Below are positions 25,612-33,589 of a stretch of DNA of 64,000 nucleotides, piece after piece. Both the position numbers and the translations under genes were made by a program. The notes below the pieces were generated by a model that was not told the origin of the DNA, did not search any database, and was given only the letters and a program-made list of their open reading frames with translations. Position 1 is the stretch's first letter, and every line of letters begins with the position of its first letter. Source of the stretch: Rhizobium sp. BT04 (lineage in GTDB: Bacteria > Pseudomonadota > Alphaproteobacteria > Rhizobiales > Rhizobiaceae); assembly GCF_030053135.1 (NCBI RefSeq), contig NZ_CP125652.1, positions 310,001-374,000 of the forward strand. The letters run 5' to 3'.

Positions 25612-26703
25612 TTACCGCAGCAGCCCGGCGGAGCGGAGGGCGTCTTCGATGACCTTCTGAATGCCGCCGCGGTCGCCGCCCGCGGCGAATGAAGCTGTGG
25701 CGTTTTCCTGTTGCGCAGCAGAGGGTCTTGGGGCGCGCCGCTTTTCAAACGAGGGAACCAGACCCCAGGATCTGGCGGTTTCGACGGTCGAGGAAATGCC
25801 GACGTCCAGCATGAAGGGGCCGCTTGCCTCGTAGCCGGTGCCGACATCGAGCGGCGTGCCGTGACCCATCCCGGCAATCGTATAGAGCTCGATCGCCTCG
25901 ACACCCTGCGCATCGGTCCAGACCTTTCGCTGATGTCCTCCGATATTTTCGACGCGCGCCGGCAATGCGTCGACGCCGTGGATATGTCTCCATTGCTCGA
26001 CCATCGCATTCGCATTGGATGGCGCGACGGTTCTGTCTGCGGTTCCCTGCCAGAGCGACAATGTCGGCCACGGGCCTTCATGCGCCGAAGCGTTTCTCAC
26101 CCGCAGTTCCAGTTCTTGGCCAGTCGGACCGCCGTGGCCGCGCATTCTGTCGAATGCCTCGGGAATGGTTGCCGCACTTGCATATGGCAGGCCTGCAATG
26201 ATCGCGCCACCGGCAAAAACCTCGGGATAGGCGGCAAGCATGGCGGCGGCCATGGCGCCGCCGGCCGAAAGCCCGGTCACGAACACGCGCCTGCCGTCGA
26301 TGCCGTGTTCCGCGGTGACCTTTGCGATCATCTGGCGAATGGAAAAGACCTCGCCGTGATCCCGGCGGATATCCTCCGGGTTGAACCAGTTGAAGCAGAG
26401 GTTTGGATTGTTTGCCCTGTGTTGCTCGGCAAACAGCAGCGCAAAACCATAGTCCTCGGCCAATCCAGACCACCCCGACCCGATATCATAGCCGGCGGCA
26501 GTCTGCGTGCAGCCGTGCAGGACGACGACCAGGGCCATGTTTTTCCCGCGCTTTGACGGCAGGTAGGTATAACCCGCCAAGTTCCCCGGATTTGAGCCGA
26601 ACGCGGCCAAGGCGACGAGATCGGGGTTGTCCTGCCCGGGTTGGGGGCGAAGCGTTCCTCGCAGCGCAGCGAGGCGCGCGATGGTGTCTGACATAGATCT
26701 CAT
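25612..26703 (-). CDS. PHB-depolymerase-family esterase (feruloyl-esterase/PhaZ-like)
   Basis: 363 residues from the ATG at 26703 (GGAG six bases upstream). Alpha/beta hydrolase of the LpqC/PHB depolymerase family: oxyanion region MALVVVLHGCTQTAAGYD, nucleophile Ser146 in VFVTGLSAGGAM, and a late His in the GMGHGTPLDVG region. No signal peptide, so probably cytoplasmic, which favours short polyesters or small esters over secreted polymer attack. The C-terminal ~50 residues are Ala/Arg-rich, ending GGIQKVIEDALRSAGLL, a short helix found in rhizobial relatives. Confidence 0.88.
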   Translation of the reverse strand: MRSMSDTIARLAALRGTLRPQPGQDNPDLVALAAFGSNPGNLAGYTYLPSKRGKNMALVVVLHGCTQTAAGYDIGSGWSGLAEDYGFALLFAEQHRANNPNLCFNWFNPEDIRRDHGEVFSIRQMIAKVTAEHGIDGRRVFVTGLSAGGAMAAAMLAAYPEVFAGGAIIAGLPYASAATIPEAFDRMRGHGGPTGQELELRVRNASAHEGPWPTLSLWQGTADRTVAPSNANAMVEQWRHIHGVDALPARVENIGGHQRKVWTDAQGVEAIELYTIAGMGHGTPLDVGTGYEASGPFMLDVGISSTVETARSWGLVPSFEKRRAPRPSAAQQENATASFAAGGDRGGIQKVIEDALRSAGLLR

Positions 26704-26888
26704 GAAAGTCTCCGCCAATCAGCAGCCGGGATGGCGGTGATGCTTAACTAAACGTATCAGTTAGCGAATGGTTGCTGCGCTGCACAATATTTTTCCGGAG
26801 TGACCACATTTCCGGATCCGGGGGCGCTCTTGATCAGGAGTCCACCAGCTAAGTTATTCAGATATCTTATTTTCTTTTGCAGGCGAGG

Positions 26889-26913
26889 GGAACATACCCG
26901 CCGGCACCGGGTT
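26889..26913 (+). promoter_or_regulatory. Candidate EcfG-type (general stress) promoter
   Basis: GGAAC at 26889-26893, 17 bases, then GTT at 26911-26913. It lies 45 bases before the ATG of the PepSY-like gene and would also drive the general-stress protein gene behind it. Confidence 0.55.
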
Positions 26914-26957
26914 ATCAGCGGCAATCTTCCGACGAAGATATGAACGCGAGGAAACCA

Positions 26958-27272
26958 ATGAAAAAGATTCTATTAACAACGGCTGCCTTCCTGATCGCCG
27001 CCTCCGTTTCGCTCGCCCAGAGCCAGACACCGACGACAACCCAGGAAACGCCAGCTGTGGCGACGCCTGATACCCAAAATCCGGGCGCGCCTGTCCAAGG
27101 CAAGAACAGTTTCACGGAAGACCAGGCCAAGTCGCGGCTTGCGGATGCCGGCTATAGCGCCGTCACCGGCCTCAAGCTTGACGATAAGGGCGTGTGGCGT
27201 GCGTCTGCAACGAAGGATGCCAAGCAGGTGCAGGTGGCACTCGATTACCAGGGCAACATCGTCGTCAAGTGA
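26958..27272 (+). CDS. Small exported PepSY-like domain protein
   Basis: 104 residues from ATG 26958; GAGGAAACC lies just upstream, favouring it over the ATG at 26940. A strong signal peptide (MKKILLTTAAFLIAASVSLA) is followed by a Thr/Pro/Gln-rich linker. A C-terminal PepSY-like module spans about residues 55-104 (TEDQAKSRLADAGYSAVTGL, then DDKGVWRASATKDAKQVQV). Periplasmic; PepSY modules often act as inhibitors or binding domains. Behind an EcfG-type promoter and 37 bases before the general-stress protein gene, so likely one stress transcript. Confidence 0.85.
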   Translation: MKKILLTTAAFLIAASVSLAQSQTPTTTQETPAVATPDTQNPGAPVQGKNSFTEDQAKSRLADAGYSAVTGLKLDDKGVWRASATKDAKQVQVALDYQGNIVVK

Positions 27273-27309
27273 GGGGCCGAGCCTTTCCTCAACATCGAAG
27301 GATAACATT

Positions 27310-27921
27310 ATGAAGACTGTAACAGGACTGTTCGACACTTATGAAGATGCGAAATCGGCCGTTGGTCAGCTCGAAGCTGCCGGCATTGCATCGAAGGAAA
27401 TCAGCATCGTTTCGAATACCGGCGATGGCCGCGCCGTCGAGGAGCAGGGTAGCAATACCGCTGAAGGCGCCGGCACCGGCGCCGGGATTGGCGCTCTCGC
27501 AGGCGGTGCCGGCGGTCTGCTGACGGGTCTTGGCATGATCGCCATTCCGGGTGTCGGCCCCGTTGTTGCCGCCGGATGGCTGGTCGCAACGTTGGCCGGA
27601 GCAACTGCCGGCGCAGTCGTCGGAGGGGCCGCAGGCGGCGTGGTTGGGGCACTCGTCAAATCGGGTGTGCCCGAAGAAGACGCCCACGTCTACGCCGAAG
27701 GCGTCCGCCGAGGCGGCTCGCTGGTCACAGCGCGTGTCGAGGATGATAAGGCCATGGTAGCCAAGGCGATTCTTGACCGTTCCCAAAGTGTCGACGTTGC
27801 CGAGCGGCGTGCATCCTATGCCAAAAATGGCTGGGAACGCTTCGACGATACGCTCGATCCCTATACGCCGGCCGAAGTCGATGCCGAACGCGGGCGTTAT
27901 TCGACCGGCACGCGTATCTGA
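27310..27921 (+). CDS. General stress protein (YflT/GsiB-like, glycine-zipper core)
   Basis: 203 residues. The N-terminal ~50 residues match the heat-induced YflT-type module (VTGLFDTYEDAKSAVGQLEA, then GIASKEISIVSN). A long Gly/Ala-rich hydrophobic glycine-zipper region follows (about 50-120: AGTGAGIGALAGGAGGLLTG and repeats), which may insert in or bind membranes. Then comes a second charged part (GVPEEDAHVYAEGVRRGGSL) and a C-terminal tail with PYTPAEVDAERG. AAGGA lies 8 bases before the ATG. Probably co-transcribed with the PepSY-like gene under general-stress control. Molecular role unknown. Confidence 0.85.
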   Translation: MKTVTGLFDTYEDAKSAVGQLEAAGIASKEISIVSNTGDGRAVEEQGSNTAEGAGTGAGIGALAGGAGGLLTGLGMIAIPGVGPVVAAGWLVATLAGATAGAVVGGAAGGVVGALVKSGVPEEDAHVYAEGVRRGGSLVTARVEDDKAMVAKAILDRSQSVDVAERRASYAKNGWERFDDTLDPYTPAEVDAERGRYSTGTRI

Positions 27922-27941
27922 TGTTCTCCGAATAGCTTTGG

Positions 27942-27969
27942 AAGCCGGCCTCATCAGGGCCGGCTTTTT
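27942..27969 (+). terminator. Intrinsic terminator after the general stress gene
   Basis: AAGCCGGCC (27942-27950) pairs with GGCCGGCTT (27958-27966), followed by TTT. Confidence 0.9.
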
Positions 27970-28067
27970 CATGACGGGGGCTCAACTTTTGAATGCTGCC
28001 AATTCGATGGCAGCTTGCGGGCACAGCAAGACCGCGCCGTTCAATTTGATCGACCTCGGCGGCGCGA

Positions 28068-28092
28068 GGAACTTCGGCCTGGATATGGAGTT
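28068..28092 (+). promoter_or_regulatory. Candidate EcfG-type (general stress) promoter
   Basis: GGAAC at 28068-28072, 17 bases, then GTT at 28090-28092, 51 bases before the start of the membrane protein gene at 28143. Confidence 0.5.
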
Positions 28093-28142
28093 GATGCTGT
28101 CGATTGACAGCACTGATGCTGCGATCGAACGAGGCTTTTCAG

Positions 28143-28550
28143 ATGTCGAACAAACCCAACTTCTTCTCGCACTTTGCAACTACCGTCGCTGACCTCTCGG
28201 GAAAGCCGTTCACCTTTGTCGCGGCTCTTGCGCTCGTGCTTGTCTGGGCGGTGTCCGGCCCCTTTTTCGGCTATTCTGAAACCTGGCAGCTTGTCATCAA
28301 TACCACCACGACCATCATCACCTTCCTGATGGTGTTTGTGTTGCAGAACAGCCAGAACCGTGACGGTAAGGCTCTGCAGGCCAAGCTTGACGAACTCATC
28401 CTGACGAGCCAGGCCGCCAACAAATTTGTCGGTATCGAAAAGCTGGATGAGGACGAACTCAGGGAAATGAGCAAGACCCTTGCCGAAAAGGCCGAATGCG
28501 TCGAGGAAAAAGCGGATGAGAAATCCGCGGCGGAAGCAACGTCCACCTAA
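28143..28550 (+). CDS. Low-affinity iron permease family (Fet4-like) small membrane protein
   Basis: 135 residues from ATG 28143 (GAGG eight bases upstream). Two hydrophobic segments (FVAALALVLVWAVSGPFFGY and TTIITFLMVFVLQNSQNRD) are followed by a charged helical tail (LQAKLDELILTSQAANKFVG). The pattern TFLMVFVLQNSQNRDGKALQ is the signature of the low-affinity iron permease family (PF04120). Bacterial members are short, and their transport role is not proven. The C-terminal Glu/Lys/Ala tail is unique to this copy. It ends against a convergent paralogue, the stop codons overlapping. Confidence 0.85.
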   Translation: MSNKPNFFSHFATTVADLSGKPFTFVAALALVLVWAVSGPFFGYSETWQLVINTTTTIITFLMVFVLQNSQNRDGKALQAKLDELILTSQAANKFVGIEKLDEDELREMSKTLAEKAECVEEKADEKSAAEATST

Positions 28551-28906
28551 CTCACGGTCTCTGAGGTTTGGCCGTGGTGTTGCTGGCGCATTCCCTCGAT
28601 GGCGTCGGCGTCCTTCTTCTCAGCCGCAATCCAATGGCTTCCTGCCTTGCTTGAGCGGATCAGCTCATCGAGCTTGGCATGGAGTGCCATCATGTCCCGA
28701 TTTTGGGAGTGCTGCACCAGCAGCAAGATAAAAAATACAATGAGTGTCCCGAGCATATTGGTCAGCAGAAACCACTGCCGTGGGAAGGAAAAGCTGAGAC
28801 CCACGGCCACCCATAGAGCTATGAACGCGATCAGCGTGACAGGGACCACGCGATGCCCTGCCCATGAGACGGCCAAGTCAGAGATCTGTCGAAAGCGCCA
28901 GTGCAT
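28547..28906 (-). CDS. Low-affinity iron permease family small membrane protein (paralogue)
   Basis: 119 residues from ATG 28906 (GGAG six bases upstream); a GTG at 28918 is in frame. Same layout as the convergent neighbour: two hydrophobic segments (VTLIAFIALWVAVGLSFSF and TLIVFFILLLVQHSQNRD), then ALHAKLDELIRSSKAGSHWI. The shared core VQxSQNRDxxALxAKLDELI shows the two genes are paralogues. Its stop codon overlaps the neighbour's by 3 bases on the other strand. Function unproven. Confidence 0.85.
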   Translation of the reverse strand: MHWRFRQISDLAVSWAGHRVVPVTLIAFIALWVAVGLSFSFPRQWFLLTNMLGTLIVFFILLLVQHSQNRDMMALHAKLDELIRSSKAGSHWIAAEKKDADAIEGMRQQHHGQTSETVS

Positions 28907-28994
28907 ACGGCTCTCCACAGCGCGCCAAAGAGAAGATAGAGCAGATTGGAGTTACTTCCATCGCCTGGGCTCAACAAATAACGCCGTAAACGTA

Positions 28995-29023
28995 CATAAA
29001 ACCCGCGTTTCCGCGGGTTTATG
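28995..29023. terminator. Intrinsic terminator downstream of the catalase gene
   Basis: CATAAAACCCGCG (28995-29007) pairs with CGCGGGTTTATG (29012-29023) with one bulged A. On the minus strand the 3' side reads CGCGGGTTTTATG. It lies about 40 bases after the catalase stop. Confidence 0.75.
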
Positions 29024-29063
29024 CTGACGACAAGTCGTTCCCTTACGGATGACGACGAGACGG

Positions 29064-31181
29064 TCAATTCAGCTTGACCGATGGCTCCCGACCCCAGACC
29101 CGGAGTTTGCCAAGCGCCTTGATGAAGGCGCTGACATCCTTCGCCGCGCCGAGCGCAATCACGCCCTCATCCAGGGAATCGGCAATGCCGGCCTTTTGCA
29201 TGAGCGGCAGCGCTGTTTCCACATAACCGATGAACTTACAGTGGGCGAAGGCATCCGACACGAAATCGCGGGCCGTCGCCTCCTTCAGCAGATCGCCGGT
29301 TCCCTCGGCCGAGGGGAGGAGGGCGACGGCGTCGTAAAGCACCGAAGGCCCGCCGTCGATCATCTGATGGGCCTCGATCCAATTGCCGTCCGAGAGCGTC
29401 ACGCCGCCGATCTTTGGTGCGATCACTTCGAACGTCGCCTTCTGCTCGGTGATCTCGGCAAGCAGCGCCTTGAAGACTGCGGCATCGGTGCCGTCGCTGA
29501 CAAGAATACCGAGCTTGCGTCCTTCGAACCGTTTCGGACCGCGCTCGATGATGCTGAGCGCCGGCGACGGCTCGAGATCCTGCCGCGTCGGCATGGCGGC
29601 ATCGGCAGGCTTCGGCATTGACTTGAAGCCGAGTGCGTGGCCGACCTTGCTGGCCAGCGTCTCGTCGATGTTCATCAGATGCGAAACCATCCGCTCGCGA
29701 ATGACCGGTGTCTCGACCTTGCTCAGTTCGAAGGTCAGCGCTGCGGCGATATGGCGTTGCTCCGGCGGAGTCTGGCTGATGTAGAATTGCCGCGCCTGGC
29801 TGTAATGATCGGCAAAGCTTTCCGGCCGCAGCCGCACCTTGGGACCCTGTTCCTCGGCGGCGAAGTGACGATAGCCTTGAACCGGCGATTCCCGTGGTCC
29901 CTGATTCCACGAGTTCGGTTGGTAGTTGACGCGCCCGACGGGATTGCGCATCGCCATATGCCCATCCTGCTGGAAATTGTGGAAGGGACACTTCGGGGCG
30001 TTGATCGGCAGATGTGTGAAATTCGGACCGCCCAGACGTTTCAGTTGCGTGTCGAGATAGGAGAAGTTCCGTCCCTGCAGAAGCGGATCGTTGCTGAAGT
30101 CGATGCCGGGGGGAACGTTCTGCGTCATGAAGGCGACCTGTTCGGTCTCTGCGAAAAAGTTCTCGGGCATACGGTCGAGCACGAGACGGCCGATCGGTTT
30201 AACCGGAAGAATCTCCTCCGGAATGATCTTCGTCGGATCGAGAATGTCGAAATCGAACGTGTCGGCAAAGTCCTGATCGAAAAGCTGCACGCAAAGTTCC
30301 CATTCCGGGAAGTTTCCAGCCTGGATCGACTGCCAGAGGTCGCGGCGATGGAAATCCGGATCCGCACCATTGATTTTGACTGCTTCGTTCCAGGCGACCG
30401 ACTGCAGGCCGAGTTTCGGTTTCCAGTGGAATTTGACGAAGGTCGATTCATCCGCTGCATTGACGAAGCGGAAGGTGTGAACGCCGAAACCCTCCATGAA
30501 GCGGAACGAGCGCGGAATCGCCCGGTCCGACATCACCCACATGATCATGTGCATGCTTTCCGGCGTGAGGGTGATGAAGTCCCAGAAATTGTCATGCGCC
30601 GACTGCGCCTGCGGAAATTCCTTGTCAGGCTCCGGCTTTACCGAATGGATGACATCGGGAAATTTGATCGCATCCTGAATGAAGAAAACGGGGATATTAT
30701 TGCCGACCAGATCCCAATTTCCCTGCTGGGTGTAGAGCTTCACCGCGAAGCCGCGCACGTCGCGCGCCAGATCGAAGGAACCCTTGCTGCCGGCGACGGT
30801 CGAAAACCGGACGAAAGCCGGTGTTTTTTCGCCGGGCCGCTGGAAAAGATCGGCCCGGGTATAGGCGGCCAGGGATTCGTAGGTTTCGAAGTAGCCGTGA
30901 GCGCCGTACCCGCGGGCATGGACGACCCGCTCGGGGATGCGCTCGTGGTCGAAATGAAAGATCTTCTCGCGGAAATGGAAGTCGTCGATGAGGGCGGGGC
31001 CGCGGGCGCCGAGACGAAGTGTATTCTGATCGTCTGAGACCGGGCCGCCTTGCGCTGTGGTCAGCACCGGCATGCCGTCTTCGGCGAACTGATGAAGCTC
31101 ACCACCTGCACCCCGCTGCAGTTTTTGATCATGGATCGTTGCGGTGTCCGAGGGCGAGGTCTTGGACGTCTTCTTGGCCAT
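29064..31181 (-). CDS. katE: Large-subunit heme catalase with C-terminal DJ-1/PfpI domain
   Basis: 705 residues, the size of clade-2 HPII-type catalases. The distal heme pocket is in [16 protein letters not shown] (catalytic His) with [12 protein letters not shown], and Asn in [14 protein letters not shown]. The proximal heme Tyr is expected in [16 protein letters not shown]. After about residue 560 a flavodoxin-like DJ-1/PfpI domain follows ([20 protein letters not shown]). It breaks down H2O2 in the cytoplasm. Single gene with its own terminator. A GGAAC lies upstream, but its GTT spacing does not fit EcfG. Confidence 0.95.
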   Translation of the reverse strand: MAKKTSKTSPSDTATIHDQKLQRGAGGELHQFAEDGMPVLTTAQGGPVSDDQNTLRLGARGPALIDDFHFREKIFHFDHERIPERVVHARGYGAHGYFETYESLAAYTRADLFQRPGEKTPAFVRFSTVAGSKGSFDLARDVRGFAVKLYTQQGNWDLVGNNIPVFFIQDAIKFPDVIHSVKPEPDKEFPQAQSAHDNFWDFITLTPESMHMIMWVMSDRAIPRSFRFMEGFGVHTFRFVNAADESTFVKFHWKPKLGLQSVAWNEAVKINGADPDFHRRDLWQSIQAGNFPEWELCVQLFDQDFADTFDFDILDPTKIIPEEILPVKPIGRLVLDRMPENFFAETEQVAFMTQNVPPGIDFSNDPLLQGRNFSYLDTQLKRLGGPNFTHLPINAPKCPFHNFQQDGHMAMRNPVGRVNYQPNSWNQGPRESPVQGYRHFAAEEQGPKVRLRPESFADHYSQARQFYISQTPPEQRHIAAALTFELSKVETPVIRERMVSHLMNIDETLASKVGHALGFKSMPKPADAAMPTRQDLEPSPALSIIERGPKRFEGRKLGILVSDGTDAAVFKALLAEITEQKATFEVIAPKIGGVTLSDGNWIEAHQMIDGGPSVLYDAVALLPSAEGTGDLLKEATARDFVSDAFAHCKFIGYVETALPLMQKAGIADSLDEGVIALGAAKDVSAFIKALGKLRVWGREPSVKLN

Positions 31182-31317
31182 CTATTTTCTCCGGAAAGGG
31201 TTTGACTTAACCGAAGCTCAAAACCGGCCACATGTTCCGTTCAATGCGAAATAAACCGCCACCGACAGTCCCGCGCGTCTTATCCAATGCGCAAAGGACG
31301 CTGGGCTCATATAAAGG

Positions 31318-31342
31318 GGCGCGGGACTTTCGACCCCGCGCC
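31318..31342 (-). terminator. Terminator downstream of the 31361-32281 membrane gene
   Basis: GGCGCGGG and CCCGCGCC form a GC-rich stem around a ~9-base loop. On the minus strand it is followed by CCTTTATAT, a moderate T-run. Confidence 0.6.
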
Positions 31343-31360
31343 TCCGGTTTCCCTAGTTTC

Positions 31361-32281
31361 TCAGACCCGGGGCCGAACGAGGAGGTCTTCCTCTTCGTCG
31401 CGTTGCGATCCGCCAAGCGCTGCAGCGGCAGAGGCGATGAAAGCCCCGATCAGCAGCGACAACGAGCCGAGCAAGGCCGTGGTGGATGCCGCTTTGCGGG
31501 CCTCGTCGGCCGCTTTCTGGGCGGCGACCTTGGCGTCATCGATACGCTTCAGCACCGTATCGACGCGGGTGCGCGCATCGGCTTCGGAAAGGCCGGTCCG
31601 AGCAGAGACGATGCTGGCGAGATAGGCCTTGTCGTCATCCGGGATTTGGCCCTCGGCGGCGCCCTTGAGAAGGATGCGCGATACCTCGGATGTTGCCGCG
31701 GCATCATTGGATGTCGCCGCCTCACGCACCTGGCCAGGGCGCAGCAATGCGTCGGTAAAATAGGAAGTGGAGAGGTCCACCGGGGCAGTTGCCGGCGATG
31801 CTGCTGCCGCACCGGCGACAGTGGCCGTCGATCCCACCGCCTGTGCGGCCGAACCCACGGCTTGTGCACCCGCGCCGGCCAGCGACGTCAGCGACGAGGC
31901 AAGAAATCCGGCGACGAAGACCGTCGCCAGAGCCCAGCTTATGAAACCATGCGCGGTGTCGCGGAAGAAAACTTCATCGGTGTGGACGGCCGCCCATTTC
32001 GTGCGCAGCCGGCCGGTAATATAGCCTCCGAGCGCCGAAGAGAGCCATTGCACCAGCACCAGCCAGATCGCCGCCGCCACGCCGAGCGTCCCGAGCGAAC
32101 TGCTTTGGCCCGACCAGGGCGACACCATTGTCAGCCCGAGCCCGGATCCGAGAAGCAAAAGGATGAGGGTCACGCCGATGGCGGCGGCGGCACCCCCGAA
32201 GATAGGCCCCCATGTCATTGCCGATTTGGAGGATTCGACCGGAGTGGCAATCTCTCCGGAACCTGTCATTGAAACCGACAT
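31361..32281 (-). CDS. Integral membrane protein of unknown function
   Basis: 306 residues. Hydrophobic segments at about 24-52 (WGPIFGGAAAAIGVTLILLL), 65-85 (LGVAAAIWLVLVQWLSSAL), 110-132 (GFISWALATVFVAGFLASSL) and near the C-terminus (TTALLGSLSLLIGAFIASAA). Between them lies a long Ala/Asp-rich soluble part (about 165-265). The tail is acidic then basic (RDEEEDLLVRPRV). Comparable proteins are annotated only as hypothetical transmembrane proteins in rhizobia. AGGAAC precedes the ATG. It starts 9 bases after a 25-codon membrane gene and shares its EcfG-type promoter, so a stress-induced envelope role is likely. Confidence 0.82.
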   Translation of the reverse strand: MSVSMTGSGEIATPVESSKSAMTWGPIFGGAAAAIGVTLILLLLGSGLGLTMVSPWSGQSSSLGTLGVAAAIWLVLVQWLSSALGGYITGRLRTKWAAVHTDEVFFRDTAHGFISWALATVFVAGFLASSLTSLAGAGAQAVGSAAQAVGSTATVAGAAAASPATAPVDLSTSYFTDALLRPGQVREAATSNDAAATSEVSRILLKGAAEGQIPDDDKAYLASIVSARTGLSEADARTRVDTVLKRIDDAKVAAQKAADEARKAASTTALLGSLSLLIGAFIASAAAALGGSQRDEEEDLLVRPRV

Positions 32282-32290
32282 GATCTGTTC

Positions 32291-32368
32291 CTATCGCATA
32301 AACAGAGCAAGAAGAATGATGATCGGCAGTGGAACACCGAGCAGCCAAAGTAGAATACCGCGACCCAT
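32291..32368 (-). CDS. 25-residue single-span membrane protein
   Basis: MGRGILLWLLGVPLPIIILL followed by ALFMR: one hydrophobic helix with a Pro-containing turn and a basic C-terminus. A strong AGGAGG lies 6 bases upstream of the ATG at 32368. Its stop is followed after 9 bases by the next ATG, so it is co-translated with the 306-residue membrane protein. Small proteins of this MGRGILLWLLG type recur in proteobacteria (from memory). It is short enough to be missed by gene callers. Function unknown. Confidence 0.7.
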   Translation of the reverse strand: MGRGILLWLLGVPLPIIILLALFMR

Positions 32369-32415
32369 GAGAGACCTCCTGTCAGAAACTGACGTTACGT
32401 TGTTGATGCCACTCA

Positions 32416-32440
32416 ACTTTTAACCACGGTCTTTGTTCCC
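32416..32440 (-). promoter_or_regulatory. Candidate EcfG-type (general stress) promoter
   Basis: On the minus strand GGAAC (32440-32436) is followed after 17 bases by GTT (32418-32416), 48 bases before the start of the 25-residue protein gene. Confidence 0.55.
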
Positions 32441-32611
32441 GGCCGGCTTACTCATCGACGATCTTCATGCGGATCTCATGGAGATCGACGAAAATCTTGC
32501 GCGCCCGGAGTTAACGCCAGCGGGGAGCGCGCCTATATCCTTGGTTGAAGAGTGATCCGGAGGAGAGAGCAGAGGCTCTCATCACTCCCGCCGTAAACTG
32601 GAGAGCATTTG

Positions 32612-32791
32612 ATGAGCAGATTTCGGGCATTTCTAGCAGCCGGAGCAATCAGCCTTGCCGCCTTGACCTCGGCCTGCTCGACACCGCCGAATTCATATGG
32701 CTCCGCATCCGGATATCAGCCGGGAGATTCGATGAACCCGGCCTGTGCGGACGGCTTCCGCCCCCGCGAGGGTCGTTCGTGCAGCTATTAG
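32612..32791 (+). CDS. Small lipoprotein of unknown function
   Basis: 59 residues. A signal peptide with lipobox (FLAAGAISLAALTSAC) places the lipidated Cys near residue 22. The mature part is short: STPPNSYGSASGYQPG, then PACADGFRPREGRSCSY with three further Cys. GGAG lies nine bases before the ATG. A GAGCGGCGC-TTGT-GCGGCGCTC hairpin (32816-32837) follows but lacks a T-run. The next ~300 bases hold no supported ORF. Confidence 0.75.
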   Translation: MSRFRAFLAAGAISLAALTSACSTPPNSYGSASGYQPGDSMNPACADGFRPREGRSCSY

Positions 32792-33029
32792 AGGCGGTCG
32801 GCTCCTGTCCGCAAAGAGCGGCGCTTGTGCGGCGCTCATTCCGATTGCCATACCGAGAGCCATGGCCGTGACCCTATACGGCTGCCGTGGCGATAGAATG
32901 CGTTCCGCGGCAGGAGCCGGGAGTTCGGTCTTTCAAATTTCTCCAATGGTGAAGAGAGAACGGCCACGTGATCTCGTGGCGGCGACGTGACGTCAATCTG
33001 CCGCCCGACCCCATTCTAAAGTTAATGGC

Positions 33030-33178
33030 AGTCGCGTCCTGCCGCAGTCGTATATCATCTGATCGTCAACGCAAAGCTGGTCGGCTGCGTAGGGCTTTGC
33101 ATGCTGGTGCTCGGAGTACGGCCTTTCCCAACGCAAAGAAGACAAAAGGTCGACGCGAGAGTTCGCGCCGACCTTTTT
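33030..33178 (+). ncRNA. Possible small RNA ending at a strong terminator
   Basis: The stretch 32838-33143 has no convincing ORF on either strand, yet a strong plus-strand terminator sits at 33144-33178, about 350 bases beyond the nearest plus-strand gene. Just upstream GCAAAGC (33071-33077) pairs with GCTTTGC (33094-33100), and a TATATC-like -10 box lies near 33051. Together these suggest an independent small transcript. It could instead be the long 3' UTR of the lipoprotein gene. No known sRNA family recognised. Confidence 0.3.
33144..33178 (+). terminator. Strong intrinsic terminator in an ORF-free stretch
   Basis: AAAAGGTCGACGCGA (33144-33158) pairs with TCGCGCCGACCTTTT (33163-33177) with one wobble and a 4-base loop; the run is TTTTT. 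Confidence 0.8.
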
Positions 33179-33345
33179 CAATCATCATCAGCAAAGCGCC
33201 AGTTCATCCGTGGTCGCCAGCAATCTGATTTCATGCAGTAAGTGTAGGCGGCTTGTGAATTATGGCAAGGATTACGGGGCTACCGATTTCTGGCTAGAAC
33301 CAGCCAACGGCAGAAATCGATTTCAACAGCGGGAGAAAGGAAGGA

Positions 33346-33384
33346 AGAAAACGCCTGCTTTCGGACTCATCAACGAAACAGGCG
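33346..33384 (-). terminator. Terminator of tRNA-Asn
   Basis: On the minus strand CGCCTGTTTCG pairs with CGAAAGCAGGCG (one bulged G), followed by TTTTCTTCC. It starts 14 bases after the tRNA 3' end. Confidence 0.7.
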
Positions 33385-33397
33385 CTTGCTTGAAAAA

Positions 33398-33472
33398 TGG
33401 CTCCCCGGGCCGGATTCGAACCGGCGACCTGTCGATTAACAGTCGAATGCTCTACCGCTGAGCTACCAGGGA
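33398..33472 (-). tRNA. tRNA-Asn (anticodon GUU)
   Basis: 75 bases with CCA encoded. Acceptor TCCCTGG pairs with CCGGGGA. The anticodon loop reads CTGTTAA with GTT at the centre; the T-arm GGTTCGAATCC is standard. The D-arm GCTCAGCGGTAGAGC is also intact. Confidence 0.97.
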
Positions 33473-33589
33473 TCACTGCTTGGCGCGGTGTGAGTGGGCT
33501 AATACAAACGCTTTCCCGATTTGCCAAGCAGTTTTTTCAAAAAAATGAAATGAACTTGTATTTGGGGTGTCGGTGCCCATCTCTGGGGA

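Noticed and set aside
31182-31260. GGAAC upstream of the catalase start as an EcfG promoter
   Set aside because: No GTT at 16-17 bases; the nearest CGGTT is about 20 bases away, outside the accepted spacing.
33352-33384. Minus strand contains TTGATGAGTCCGAAAG, similar to the hammerhead ribozyme core (CUGAUGAG ... GAAA)
   Set aside because: Stem II is absent, the first core base is U instead of C, and no cleavage-site stem pairs correctly. The same bases form the stem and loop of the tRNA-Asn terminator.
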